This document shows, in pieces, positions 1 through 10,975 of a stretch of DNA of 64,000 nucleotides. The stretch spans positions 54,360,479-54,424,478 of the forward strand of contig NC_079217.1 in NCBI RefSeq assembly GCF_029633865.1, written 5' to 3'. Position 1 is the first letter of the stretch; every line of letters begins with the position of its first letter. The notes under the pieces are model-generated. The model saw only the letters and a list, made by a program, of their open reading frames with translations. It ran no database searches and was not told the origin of the DNA. A program made the position numbers and the translations under genes. The DNA is from Lampris incognitus. Its lineage: Eukaryota > Chordata > Actinopteri > Lampriformes > Lampridae.

Positions 1-696
1 AATAAATCTTAAGTACCATTCTTAATTTTCTTCCAGCTCACTACCAATAGTCTGTGTTATCTCCAACTTTTATGTAACCGGTCTTCTTTTGTTCATGGTT
101 ATCATGAATAAAATGCCAGACATACGCATTAGTGAGTCATATGTCTCTCAATGCTCCCCACTGTATAACACTGGTGATAAGACAACCGGCAGAGGAATTC
201 AAACTAACAGCCTTGTGAGGGTTAGAAATACCAAATTATTTCCGTCTATTTTTTATTGTAGTGTTGATTCATCAAGGTCCTGTTAGGAAGGCCGTGGCCA
301 AAAAGGATATAAAAAAAAAGTATCAAGTGTGACAGAATTACTGCAAACAATACACCCAAAATAAGAAATAATTGGAAAATTTGGATTTCTCAGACGAATT
401 TCATGAAGTCCTGCTCCCAAAAGTCAAATGTATTAAATCAACATGTCAGATGACACAAATTTAGATTTGAGTATCTTTCAAAGGCCCTCGGAAGCCAAAA
501 CGTCGCTTCAGAAAATTGGTGCTTGTGAGAGTGTGCAGATTTCATTTTCCTTTTCTTGATGTTCTGGCTCGGTCCACAACGCTGCCGTTAGGCGCTGAGA
601 TGTGTGCAATCGCAACACTTTTAATCAGTTATCTCGTTTTTCATCCCACGTGGACATACTTCTTGGCCCAGTTGCCAATGACACTACAAAGGTGTG

Positions 697-728
697 CACG
701 CACACACACACACACACACAAACACACA
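697..728. repeat. (CA)n microsatellite
   Basis: An interrupted CA dinucleotide run is directly visible. Confidence 0.9.
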
Positions 729-1134
729 CTTAGATGTGTATGCATCACTTGCTGCAGTGTACATAGGTGTACAGGCGGTCAGTTGTTATATTTGTGTTGG
801 ATTAGTTTATTGTAATGGGTGAGCTTAGTCTCTGCGACTAGCAAAATGGCCTGTGATCTAAACTACGAAAGGAAGCTGTGGCCTTCAGTACTTTCTTTTT
901 GAAAGCGGACGTGTCACCCAGAGCTGTAGCTGCATTTGTGTCAGAACTGGTCTGCGGTGAGTCAACACTTGAGTCATTCAGTGTGTCTCACAAGTGATGA
1001 CGAGTGTATCGACCAAAGAAAATACACTGTCACCAACAGACCTTCATTTACATTTTAAAAAAAATCATAATCTCGTAAAGAATTTTAGCATTTTTTAATG
1101 GTTATGGTGAATGTCATATGTTGAGCATCAATGA

Positions 1135-1138
<4 letters not shown>

Positions 1139-1178
<40 letters not shown>
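1139..1178. repeat. (GT)n microsatellite
   Basis: About 19 uninterrupted GT units followed by a G-rich stretch. A short open frame through it is an artefact of the repeat. Confidence 0.95.
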
Positions 1179-1179
<1 letters not shown>

Positions 1180-2880
1180 GGGGGATGGGGGTGGGGGTCG
1201 GATGGAAACATGGCATCCTGTTCTCAGCACAACATTTGCCCCTGCTCTCGATTAGAATTACAGTATTATGTAAATTTGCAGATGTCCCCTAGGCTACTTG
1301 CTGACTTGGGAAAGCCCTGCTTTATAGTCGAGATTTAGTTAAAGGATCTTTTTATTTTGTTGTTTGCTGTGACTTTGTGTTTAGCTCTTTGTGGCTTCTG
1401 CTTTTAAAACCGGCAAACATTGTAAAACCTTTCATAATCGTACGGGTACAGTTTAACCTGCACAAATTCTGTGACAAAATCAATCTTTAGCAATACTGAA
1501 CGATCACACAATCGATTGTGATACGTCGCTTTGTTTCACGTCGTGTATTTTTCATAGCTACTGTGTGTGTGCGTTTTGTGCAATGTTAAGGTCCAAGGAG
1601 TTGTAAGGGATATTAGAATTACGCTATATTTGGTTACTGAAATGGAGTGCAAAAAAAATTTGCCCGTGATTTTTAATTCATTCTCGTTGTTTTTAATCAT
1701 CGGTTTTGCATAGATGCTGCATTTACAATATGGCCGTCAGCTTCTCATATTACTGAAAAACACAACCACCCTCCTGCCTCCCTCACAGACCAGACAGGCC
1801 TCCGTTGTCACGGCAACATGCTATGGCGCAGCAGTTATTGGGATTCAGCTGGATGGCGAGAGGCTGCATTCGCCATCCTGGTCTTTGGTTCCCCCTCTCT
1901 CACACAGATAGGCTGCCCTGTCTGAGAAGCTGCAACACATAGCAGTATCCAGTGCAATGGCGGCGTGCCTTTGTCTGCACTTGGATATAGTGTGCATGTT
2001 CATTCTGCTGTATATGTGCGTGCGTGTGCACCTGTCTTTGTCTGCAGCAGAAATGCTACCTAAAGGACTTTCTAACAACAAGCGACGTGCCGTAGCAATG
2101 ATGCTCGATTTCTCTGGATTTGTGATGTTTATGTATTTTAATTTTTTACATTTTTTTTTTGTCACATAGGTTGCCGTTTAACTTCCAGTTTCTCTAATTT
2201 GGCCTTATTGATGTGGTTCATTGCTACCACAAAAACGAAGCGCAATTTGTTTGATTTAGTATGACAAATCAAACAAAGTGGTTTTTTAGCCAAGCCCAAG
2301 CTTAATCCACCGGGAGCGTTGATGCAAAGATTTTGCTTCAAAATATGTAGCATAAAATTCTTTTAACCGGAAACTAAGAAATGGCATCACTGTACACGGA
2401 TAGCCTTGTCAAACAAAAAAAGCGCAAATGTCATTGTCAAAGTGATACTTCACATACCCCTTTCAAAGCGCACTTCTATACGAGACAGGTTGGAAAATGG
2501 GTAGAAATGTGCAAAACGTACCTTTAGTAAATCAGAGAGAATGATGCAGGGCAAGCGGGGAGCACTGCTATGTAGTATCCATCTTTTACAGCTCTACATG
2601 CTCTCTAAGATACACGAGGAACAGTTTCGCCAAAGCAGGACCAAAGTACTTTTTCTCTGTTATAGTCGCTGAACAGAGGTGCTGTCAAAAGCAGAGCTTT
2701 TTCTGACGTCTTTCTTCCTCTCCCTCCCTCTCTCTCTCTCTGTGCAGATGACTCCAGCTCCAATGTCCTTCGCCACTAACCAAGCACCCCAGGTCCTGGG
2801 CTAGTTCTGCGCTGCCCTCTTGTGATTAGTGTTCCCTGTATCCCTCATCTGAGTTCTACCATGGTTATGGGAAGGACCCC

Positions 2881-2914
2881 CCCCCCCCTCCACACACACA
2901 CACACACACACACA
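2881..2914. repeat. C-run plus (CA)n microsatellite
   Basis: A poly-C run passes directly into CA repeats. Confidence 0.9.
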
Positions 2915-3898
2915 GTTTTTACAACATAGCTGAATTGGACGATGGCTCTGCCTCTGTGCTACCGAAGGGAACTGAAGCACTCTGCATCCGCCAGGCAGGA
3001 AACGGCAACTTCTACCAAGCATAGCAGAGAGGGCTGTAGAGCGAGCCGCTGGGTACTGCATCTCACACCAGCACCGTACATGATTAAACAGTGACAGAAA
3101 ACACGCTGCTGCATTGCTGGCTGCTGCGTTCAGCGAGCAGCATTCTGCCTGAACCTCAAATACAACCCAATGCCGTGTTACTTCTTCCCTGTTCCACGGC
3201 AGCCTCTCTGGACCCGTCTTCACGTTAACAAAAAAAAAAAAAAAAAAGAGAGAGAAAGCTCGCTTATGTAGATCAAAATAATTCATAAACCCACAGAGAA
3301 ACCAAATTAATTTTGAACGTGTCAGGCTCCCTCGTCTGCTTGCTTGCATGTGCATAGAAACACGTTTTGTGAGGATGCATATAATAACGGAAGCCATTCG
3401 CTCGCGCTCCGCTGCAGTTAGGTGATGCAGAGCTTAGAGGAAGACTATATTCGCTACTGTACTGTTGTGAATCAGAGGAGCGATTAAAAAGATCATTGAT
3501 GTTTTCTCTCTCTCTCGCTCTCTCGCTCTCTTGCTCTCTCAGAATGTTGCCTGCAACGTAAACTCATGATGGAGGCACAATGATGCAGAGACAAGGCTGC
3601 CACCAGCAGGGAATGGGGTTTTACCTATATAGAGGCTGCTGATTGATGCAAAAGCAGCAGATGCGTCAGCACTGCAGACAAGGGGGAGGGGAAGAGGCTG
3701 AACCAGACATGGCACTGCAAGCGCCGCACCAGCCTCCCAGGCAGCAGGCGGCTTTATAATTTAAATGACTGGGTACGGCGCTGTATAAATTTGATCCCTC
3801 TCGTCCGTTCGTCCGGAAATTCTGTTTAAACCAACGTTATATCCATTCAAAGTAATGCACTCCACTTCCATGACACAGTAGCAGGTGCTGAAATAATG

Positions 3899-3899
<1 letters not shown>

Positions 3900-3929
<30 letters not shown>
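3900..3929. repeat. (CA)n microsatellite
   Basis: About 14 CA units are directly visible. Confidence 0.95.
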
Positions 3930-6108
3930 TACCATAAAAGAGAGAAATGTGGTATACATGGCATCTCTGTGTGCTATCCTTTCTCTGAGATAACACTCGA
4001 CGATGAGTCGCAAACTTGATTCCATGTTCTGTTCGCTGTCCATGCTCATTACCCGCTGCGGGGTATTATGTTTGAGATCAAGATGGACGTCATTAACCAA
4101 AAGCTCAGCGAGCTGCTATTTCTGACGCTGGCAAGCAAGGCCTGTCTCCTATGTGTTACCTGAGTGCTCTCAAGGGCCCTGCATTAGCCTGGGAAGCAGC
4201 CGGTGCACTTGCTTGGCAGCAGTCCAGCCCACACACTTCTATAAGCCAATGCACTGGTCCCTGTTACTGTGGCAACCGGAAAAAAAAGAAAAGAAAAAAA
4301 AGGTCACCAACCCTGGCGACGTGCTAAAATTTCCGAACCTTTTACAGTGATGGTGGCACCATGCTCAGGATTCCACTGAGCACTCCTCATGGTTCCAGTT
4401 TTACCTCCCCACCCCACAGTTAAACCCGTGTCCACTGTCTGTGGGAGAGCCCTCTTCCCGCTTCCTCCTGTGCAGTGTTTTGAAAACGACAAATGAAATA
4501 CTAGCATATACCGTCCTCACATAATAATTGATAGCTCTCAATCCTGTGTAATCAAGACTCATAGATAGGACCCACTGGTTCACATACTCAAGCATATTTG
4601 TTTAAAAATGAACAGGGCGGGAAATCATTTGTCATTAAAAGCACGGGGGGGTGCTCGGTTACAAATTAAACTCTGTTCCAAATGCAAATTGAACTCCACT
4701 CTATTTCAGTGAAACACCTCGTGTTTTAAATCTAACCTGATATAACCCTAAAAATCAATTTCAGAGTCGAGATCTGCATTGCTGTGACACACAAGTACAT
4801 GGATATTACACTGTAATACAGTCTTTATACACATTAAGTGGGAGCTCGGTTTATTTTTTCCAAGCTTAGTGGATCCTTTCTCTTGTCCAGCGGACCACTT
4901 GTCACCCACATTCGATATTACAGCTGGGAACTTCCCAAAGACCAAGCACACAGGCATCTGCATCATCTGCTCGGTGAGCCCTGCTGCACCCTGTAGAAAC
5001 ACTGGTCAATAGGGGAGGCAAAGACCACATCACAAAGCTAAGTAGGCCTCACCATCCTTTTCTTATATTCACACACTTGTAGAAAACAAACACATTCATC
5101 CTCAGTGGCTGGTTCGACAAGCACCCGTATGCTCAGCAACGTACCAAAATGTTTGTTTGAAGACGGTCTTGCTGGCTCCTGTCTCTGTCATAGTGGAAGG
5201 AGGTAGGCAGTCTCTCTGGTGTCTGTGTGGGAGGAGGGAAGGACGTTAACAACCCAGCTCCCTTTGGCTTAGTTCAAGGCTTCACCGTTTCCCCCCCTTC
5301 GCTGTTGTCTGGTAGCTGTCCTTGGACTGTGGATCTGGCAGAGACTCTCCGATCCGCTTCCTTGTTGTGGAAAAGCCTCTGGAGGCCGCTAACACTGCTG
5401 TGTCAACCTCGCTGCATCACTGACCCAAATAGAGGGCCTGAGAAGGAGGGGTGGTTCTAGTGAATATGTGGATGCAGGGGATAAAGCAGAAAAAAGTAGG
5501 CTCAAACAAACTAATGTGGCTTCTGCCTTGCTTCAGTTTAGGGCCTAGGCTGGTATTCAGGAAGTAGGGCTGGGAGACAGATCTTTTATTGTTACGTAAT
5601 ATTTTTCCTCCCAGACCAGACTCAGCTGAGAGGGCGGTGTTGAGTGTCTTAGCCTGTGTCAGTCAGTGCTGTATTCTGTTATCGCAGATCCGCTTAAAAA
5701 CCTGGCTTTCATTTGAACTAAAAGCCGTTATATTAGATGTGATATTTAACATCACTAACTGAAGATGAGAGTAAAAAAGGGCAACGTTACATCCTCAAAC
5801 ATGACATGGTTTAAATGCAAAACCTTTAATTATTTGAGATTCTATTTTACTATTAGAAGCCTTTTGGTGAGGCTAATTTACTGATTTTCTGTTGGGGATT
5901 TACTCATTTTAAAGAAAAGAGAGCGCACCACTGGCCTATGTTACTGCAGCCGGCTTGACTCATATAAGATAGTGTGTTTTGCAGATACCCTTGCATACCT
6001 ACCTCTGAGCGTGCTGTCGAGCTCCAGCACTTGTTTTGCACACATCACTCATGGTTTTATTTACTTTAACCTCCTCCCTATATCTGACTCAGGTTTTCAC
6101 TGTCGTAG

Positions 6109-6196
6109 TGCGCCCTCTGCTGGACGTAGGAAGTATAAGCATAGACCTGTACCCGGACAACTCACTGGGTACCCTAGGCCGTCAGCAGAGGGCGCA
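6109..6196. promoter_or_regulatory. Inverted pair of CTCF-like motifs
   Basis: GCGCCCTCTGCTGG at 6110-6123 is the reverse complement of CCAGCAGAGGGCGC, a close match to the known CTCF core consensus. A second copy, CAGCAGAGGGCGC, lies at 6183-6195 in the opposite orientation. The two cores point away from each other and are about 60 bp apart. Binding is inferred from the motif only. The pair could instead be the inverted ends of a small repeat. It sits just upstream of the FBXO36/TRIP12 gene pair. Confidence 0.45.
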
Positions 6197-7208
6197 AGAG
6201 CAGAAAAATAAGCCTTCGTAAACAGGAAGCGACACCCTTTGACCCTGATGATGACTGTAGAACTCGAAAGATTGTAAACGTTTTTAAATATGTTTTAGCC
6301 TAGCTCTTTGTATATATTTATTTATTTGGACACTATGAGACAAGGTTGCTGTTTATTTTAGCACATTTTATGTGTAATTACAAGATGAAAGGAAAATGAG
6401 AAGGAAATTGCCCAGGTGAACCCAGTTGTTGATTGACCACCTTAATTGTCATTCATCACCACTTAGGTCACTATCTATTTTGAGCATCCCAAAAGATAAG
6501 AAATTAACAACAAATGTGTACTTATTTTATTTTGAAGAGCAGAACATGTGACAGCGTAAAGCCAGTAGAATGAAAATGACATAAGCTGCACAAGTGGTTC
6601 CCATTCCCTACCCCTGTACTTCTAGGATGAGGATCTAGAGGTCTGTGAACCACTGCACTACACATACAAAGTAGGTTTTAAATCTGAACAGTGAAAACAC
6701 GTGATTTTTGATTAGTCAGAATTGATAGTTCTTGTTTTAAAGTTAAAAAATTATGTATTCCAGCTTTGTTCATTAAAGGTTTCTAAGAATACAATCAGCT
6801 TTTTGGCTGCAACCTTGCTTCTACTTTGTGCCTTTTTTTCTTTTTCTTTTTTTTGTGGAAAGAAAAGAAAGTCTTCCTCCAGCCAGTGGTATTGGCTAGG
6901 GCCTCCATGTCAGCGGTGAAGTTAGCACTGCGACTCGTCTGCTCCCAGAAGTCCTCAGAATTGCAGCATTAGTACATCCCAATCACAACAAAACACAATA
7001 CTATATAAGTGCCATGCATGCATACTCATGCACACACTCAAATGTGCATATAGACACAAAAGGGAGCATATGCAGTAGTTCACTATTTTCACCTCATCTG
7101 ATTTTATATCGTTGAGTGAGCAAAACAGGACCAATTGATGAAATTGTGTGAAGCTTTTCTAAAACCAATACTACTCTGATATATGTTTGAATTTCAAGAA
7201 GGCCTCAC
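6197..7208. other. Intron or flank of FBXO36, nothing recognised
   Basis: AT-rich sequence with no exon-like conservation on either strand. If the F-box exon at 7209-7380 is right, the part next to 7209 is FBXO36 intron, starting with a GT donor read on the minus strand at 7208-7207. Confidence 0.4.
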
Positions 7209-7380
7209 CTTTCTGAACCCATGAGCAGTCTGGGCAACCTGGGCTCCATTCTTCAGGGGTAAGTAGGAGAGGATTCTAAGCAACAGGTCATTAGGCAAGC
7301 ACTCCAAATAATCAAAGTTTTCTTGACAAAATGTTATGGCGTATTTTAGTATCATTTGACCAAAAAATTGCCAACATGGT
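7209..7380 (-). CDS. F-box protein FBXO36, F-box exon (partial gene)
   Basis: Read on the minus strand this 172-nt exon is bounded by a TTTCAG acceptor (ending 7381) and a GTGAGG donor (starting 7208). It encodes FGQMILKYAITFC followed by FDYLECLPNDLLLRILSYL, which aligns with the FBXO36 F-box (in human FDFLERLSDDLLLTIISYL) and the residues around it. F-box proteins bind SKP1 and bring substrates to SCF (CUL1) ubiquitin ligases; the FBXO36 substrate is not established. In mammals FBXO36 is divergent to and adjacent to TRIP12, matching the orientation here. I could not find the N-terminal exons (expected between 7380 and about 11000) or the C-terminal exon (below 7209), so this entry is one exon, not the gene. 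The identity rests on peptide similarity plus synteny. Confidence 0.8.
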
Positions 7381-7879
7381 CTGAAAGTAAACAGTGGAGA
7401 AGCATTGCCTGAACAGTAGAAACATAGAGACATAAATAAACAAGCTGTCAAAGACTACTTCCATTGAATTTGTCACTGGGACTAAGTGGATATTTTACTG
7501 AATATTCCCATGACAAATTGGATAACAAATGCGCACAAATGTCAATTTCAATGTGACAGGCATGGTATTTGGGTATTGGTCAGTGAATCTTCTACACAAC
7601 TGGTAGGGAAATCTTACACTGCAGCTGGTTGTCATGTAGGAAGCCATTATGGGATACCTTCATCTCCATGGGTGCTGCACCCCTGAATTCAATTCCCAGG
7701 GACATTTTCCATGATTTCCATACCGCCTATAATAAAGAAAATCTTAAGGAATTAAGGCCAGTAGCATAAAATCCAAGAGTTGAAAATATGTTTCACAGAT
7801 TCCCTGCGCTTTTTGTGAGACTCCAATATCAGAACATGTTTTGTAAAACATCTAACAGTACAAACAGCTGTGCAGTAAA
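7381..7879. other. Intron of FBXO36, nothing recognised
   Basis: No exon, RNA gene or repeat family recognised. The minus-strand sequence next to 7381 is a pyrimidine-rich splice acceptor tract. Confidence 0.35.
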
Positions 7880-8020
7880 TATTATAGCGAATTCGGGGGA
7901 CAACGCAACCACAGGAACTGCCGCGGCCGGGAAGCGAACTCGTGTCGCCCGCACCGCAGGAGGCATCGCTAACCGCTAGACTGAAGGATCTGACTCACCA
8001 GATAGCGTGTCTTCTTATAC
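7880..8020 (-). repeat. tRNA-like dispersed repeat (single unit)
   Basis: Read on the minus strand this contains TCTAGCGGTTAGCGATGCC and a downstream GAGTTCGCTTCCCGG segment, resembling the A- and B-box blocks of a serine-type tRNA head. The same unit occurs twice in inverted orientation at 9113-9363, so it belongs to a dispersed family. It is too diverged to be called a functional tRNA. Confidence 0.6.
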
Positions 8021-8725
8021 ATGTACGTTACAATATTGTAGAAGGTTAAAAAAATATATGGTAGAAGGTCTATAAACTGGTGCATTTTACTCACGGAGAA
8101 TTGATTTTACAATCTATCCTAGTGTGAATTAGCCGTTTTACAGTTGAGCCCCTGGTAACGTGGAAAACAAGAACGTCGTTTATGATTGGCCATTACACGT
8201 TCGACTTACTTATGAGGTCACCGCAACGTAAACAACGGAATAACAACTGCAGTGGGCTGGTGAGGGAGGAAATACCGTTTTTATGTGTCCAGGTAGGCTA
8301 CGTTATTTAGTGCGAAATGTGAATCACCAAAAGTAACGCTGCTTTCAGCCGAGAAAAATGTATAATGGCTTACTATATCAGTTAACTGTTGTTGTTGTTG
8401 TTGTTTTGGTCGAGCTTCACATGGGCCTACATTTAAAATTATATTCAGGGCTACACTTAAAACGTTTTCCATGAATTCCCAGAATGAACATGAGGATTTC
8501 CATGAGCTATAATAATACTAGTAGTAACAATAATAATAATAATAATAACTTATTATTGAGCAATGCCGGGTGAAAGCTAGCATGGGCTAGCTGTATTTTG
8601 AAAATATACAGCAAGAGATTCTGTCCCCTCACTTCCGCCTGAGAGCCTCGTGTATTGCAAACTAATGGACAGCAAATAGCGACCAATGGAGACGCTGGTT
8701 TGCAAAAAATTTTTTAAAAAAAAAT
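8021..8725. other. Non-coding, nothing recognised
   Basis: No exon seen. It contains short GTT and AAT trinucleotide runs (about 8386-8405 and 8525-8550). FBXO36 upstream exons may lie in this stretch but I could not identify them. Confidence 0.35.
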
Positions 8726-8855
8726 CCATCCATCCATTATCCAACCCGCTCATCCTGCTCTCAGGGTTGCGGGGATGCTGGAGCCCATACCAGCGGTCAT
8801 TGGGCGGGCAGGCGGGGAGACACCCTGGACAGGCTGCCAAGCCGTCGCAGGGCCT
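8726..8855 (-). mobile_element. SINE family A tail fragment
   Basis: This is the reverse complement of the SINE tail seen elsewhere in the window: CCATCCATTATCC, then CTGGAGCC and the AGACACCCTGGACAGG block. Only the 3' portion is present; the tRNA-like head is missing. Confidence 0.85.
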
Positions 8856-9007
8856 TCGAAAAATAACGTTTTAAATGACTCTCGCTGCTTGTCACTTGTC
8901 CGTAAGCTTGACCGTAGCGGCCACTAACCGATCGGAACTTTCCCATAACGTTGCACTTTTGCCTTTTCCTTGGAAACGACTGGCCGTCGAAAACTGTCGA
9001 AACCAAC

Positions 9008-9105
9008 ATGGCGGACAATGAAGTAGCAGGAGCAGCAGCCGGCGTCGGCAAATTCAAATACATCTTTTGGAAATTTCATGGTCGATTATGGTTTAGTAAG
9101 AAAAG
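9008..9105 (+). other. Orphan exon-like ORF with YY1-type start context
   Basis: AACATGGCGGACAATG opens a frame reading MADNEVAGAAAGVGKFKYIF, then WKFHGRLWFSKKR, followed by a possible GTGTGTG donor at 9106. ATGGCGG in this context is the classic YY1 motif of TATA-less vertebrate promoters. The Ala/Gly start followed by KFKYIFWKF is loosely like the first exon of hAT/ZBED transposase-derived proteins. I cannot name it or find a second exon. It may be a transposon relic. Confidence 0.3.
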
Positions 9106-9112
9106 GTGTGTG

Positions 9113-9363
9113 AACTACTAATAAGGCACGTTAGCCCCTGGCTGACGGGTCTGACCCTTCAGTCGAGCGGTTAGCGATGTCGCCTTGTGGTGCAGCACAC
9201 CCCGTATGGGATCCCGCACCGCTGCCACCAATGTAACCGGTTATTTTCTTGCCCGGTGCGGGATTCGATACGAGATGCATTGCGCCACAAGGCGACGTCG
9301 CTAACCGCTCGGCTAAAGAGTCAGACCCGTTAGCTAGGGACTAACGTGTCTTATAAGTAGTTT
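9113..9363. repeat. Foldback repeat made of two inverted tRNA-like arms
   Basis: The 109-bp arms 9113-9221 and 9255-9363 are inverted, imperfect copies around a 33-bp loop. Each arm carries a CGAGCGGTTAGCGA block like the A-box region of tRNA-Ser, and one arm a GTATCGAATCCCG block like a B box. The unit matches the single copy at 7880-8020. It is best read as an inverted SINE dimer or tRNA-bearing foldback element. Confidence 0.7.
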
Positions 9364-9589
9364 ACAGGCGTAATGCCTGTATTAGTAGTGTTTGTCTGGA
9401 AAGCAGCAGCAGAAAAAAGAGGTAACCACGTGACGAGAGAGTCACAAGTGCGCTATCTTGGAGGTAAGCTTTGCGGCATTTAGCAAGAACAGAACCAACA
9501 TTACTATGGATGGCTTGAGGTCAGATAGTGAGTTTGCCAACGCTTGTTAATAAACTCTACCTGAGATTTGATCAGTTTGACTTTAAAGA

Positions 9590-9917
9590 TTTAGACTGCT
9601 TGGATAGCCCCCCCCCCCTTATCCGAGGCAAACTATGGGACCGAGCACTCGACCTGCTGCCCCCTCCTCTTGGAACTCCCTCCCCAAGCACATCAGTCAC
9701 TGCTGCGATCTGCCCACATTCAAGTCATTAACCAGGACTCACCTCTTCAGACTTGCTTTCATCTGTGGTTTATGTCGTGTTGCATGTTTTTGGTGTGTTG
9801 CTTTTAGTTTATTCTAAATTTTGTAAAGCGTCCTTGAGTACCATGAAAAACGCTATATAAAACTGCATTAAAAATAAAATGATAAAATGCATTATTATTA
9901 TTATTATTATTATTAGG
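9590..9917 (+). mobile_element. L2-like LINE 3' end fragment
   Basis: A diverged frame encodes WNSLPKHISHCCDLPTFKSL and then TRTHLFRLAF, the recognisable C-terminal tail of fish L2/CR1-group reverse transcriptase polyproteins. It is followed by an AAAGCG...CTATATAA 3' UTR motif and an ATT-repeat tail typical of L2-group 3' ends. The rest of the LINE is absent (5' truncated). Confidence 0.75.
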
Positions 9918-9972
9918 CTCCAGTATCCCGCGACGCTAAGAAGGATAGGCGGCTTGGATAATGGATGGATGG
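9918..9972 (+). mobile_element. SINE family A tail fragment
   Basis: A short copy of the SINE tail, ending in the GGATAATGGATGGATGG motif, lies directly after the LINE tail. Confidence 0.7.
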
Positions 9973-10069
9973 ACTTTAAAGATTACATGCACTTTGGTGC
10001 ATGTAATTTCCTTATTGCAAAATTTTCTCCCTGTTAGAGGGTTTTTTTTAGGGGGTTGTTCCTTATCCT

Positions 10070-10202
10070 GGCCCTGTGATGGCCTGGCGGCCTGTCCAGG
10101 GTGTCTCCCCGCCTGCCGCCCAATGACCGCTGGGATAGGCTCCAGCATCCCCGCGACCCTGAGTGCAGGATAAGCGGTTTGGATAATGGATGGATGGATG
10201 GA
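10070..10202 (+). mobile_element. SINE family A tail fragment
   Basis: Contains GGCCTGTCCAGGGTGTCTCC, GCTCCAGCATCCCCGCGACC and the GGATAATGGATGGATGG end. No tRNA-like head is attached. Confidence 0.85.
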
Positions 10203-10414
10203 CTTAAAACGTTCGAGGCTTAAACTCCGACAAAATGATCTGGCGACGCCGATGATTTCCACAACAGGTGGAGATTATTGCTCTTTTATACTCTGCGTTA
10301 GAATTAAAACCATTTAAAAATACTCGACTTTTTTGTTTTGTTGCTAATAATTAATTGGAAACAGTCTTAGAGAGGGGGGTGAACCTTGACCACTGATTTC
10401 AAACACTTTCTCCC

Positions 10415-10975
10415 CAGGCAGGGGCGCCATCTTTGTACGCATACGTGTAACCATGACAACGGAAAGAACAGTGGAAATAATTAATAGGTGGTTTGTTTAT
10501 TTGAAAATACAACAACATGTCAAGTTTTACATAATTACAGAATCATATTGATTCAAGATTTTAAAGAAAGCCGTAAATCAATCATAGGAAATACTGAGTC
10601 GTACGTATGTATGTATGTGTATGGTGGGGGGGGTCACGACCCAGCGGATTGATACATTACATGTCAAATCAATTACCAAATCATTACCAATTGCTTTAGA
10701 CTTTCAGCGACTGAATTAGCTAAATTTAAACAAATACTTAACCATACTGCCCAACGAATACTCTGAGAAGTAAATATAAATAAAGGCGCCGACCAGTCTC
10801 CTTTGAATTATATACTGATTGTCCCTATCGGAATCAAAAGTAGTGCTCTAGCGGAGGGATCCGGCGGAGGTATATTGCAGTTGCAGGCCTCTCAGCTGAT
10901 GCGAATCTAGCTGGGGCTAGTGAGAAAAAGGAGCTGGTGCACTGTCTGTAACAACTACAACACTGGAATAAATAG
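10415..10975 (+). promoter_or_regulatory. Candidate TRIP12 promoter and non-coding first exon
   Basis: GGGCGCCATCTTTG near 10423-10436 is a reverse YY1-type motif of the kind found at TATA-less housekeeping promoters. Downstream, a less repetitive stretch from about 10830 ends in ACTGGAATAAATAG followed by GTAAC at 10976, which could be the donor of an untranslated first exon spliced to 14523. This is inference from position, motif and splice context; I have no transcript evidence, and the first exon could lie elsewhere between 10.2 and 14.5 kb. Confidence 0.35.

Larger units (their letters stand above)
1..6108. other. Gene-free flank, no exon recognised
   Basis: I found no convincing exon on either strand. 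Open frames here are short, lack recognisable domains and often run through CA/GT tracts. Conserved synteny would put the last exon of FBXO36 (minus strand) somewhere below 7209, but I could not identify it by its expected Trp/Phe-rich peptide. The stretch holds several microsatellites and pyrimidine tracts and otherwise looks like unconstrained intergenic or intronic DNA. Confidence 0.5.

Noticed and set aside
2801..3397. 198-residue minus-strand open frame
   Set aside because: It contains poly-Phe and Cys-Val runs from poly-T and CA repeats and no recognisable domain.
3700..3830. TATA-like promoter (TTTATAATTTAAAT)
   Set aside because: No gene could be found on either side to support it; AT-rich matches are common here.
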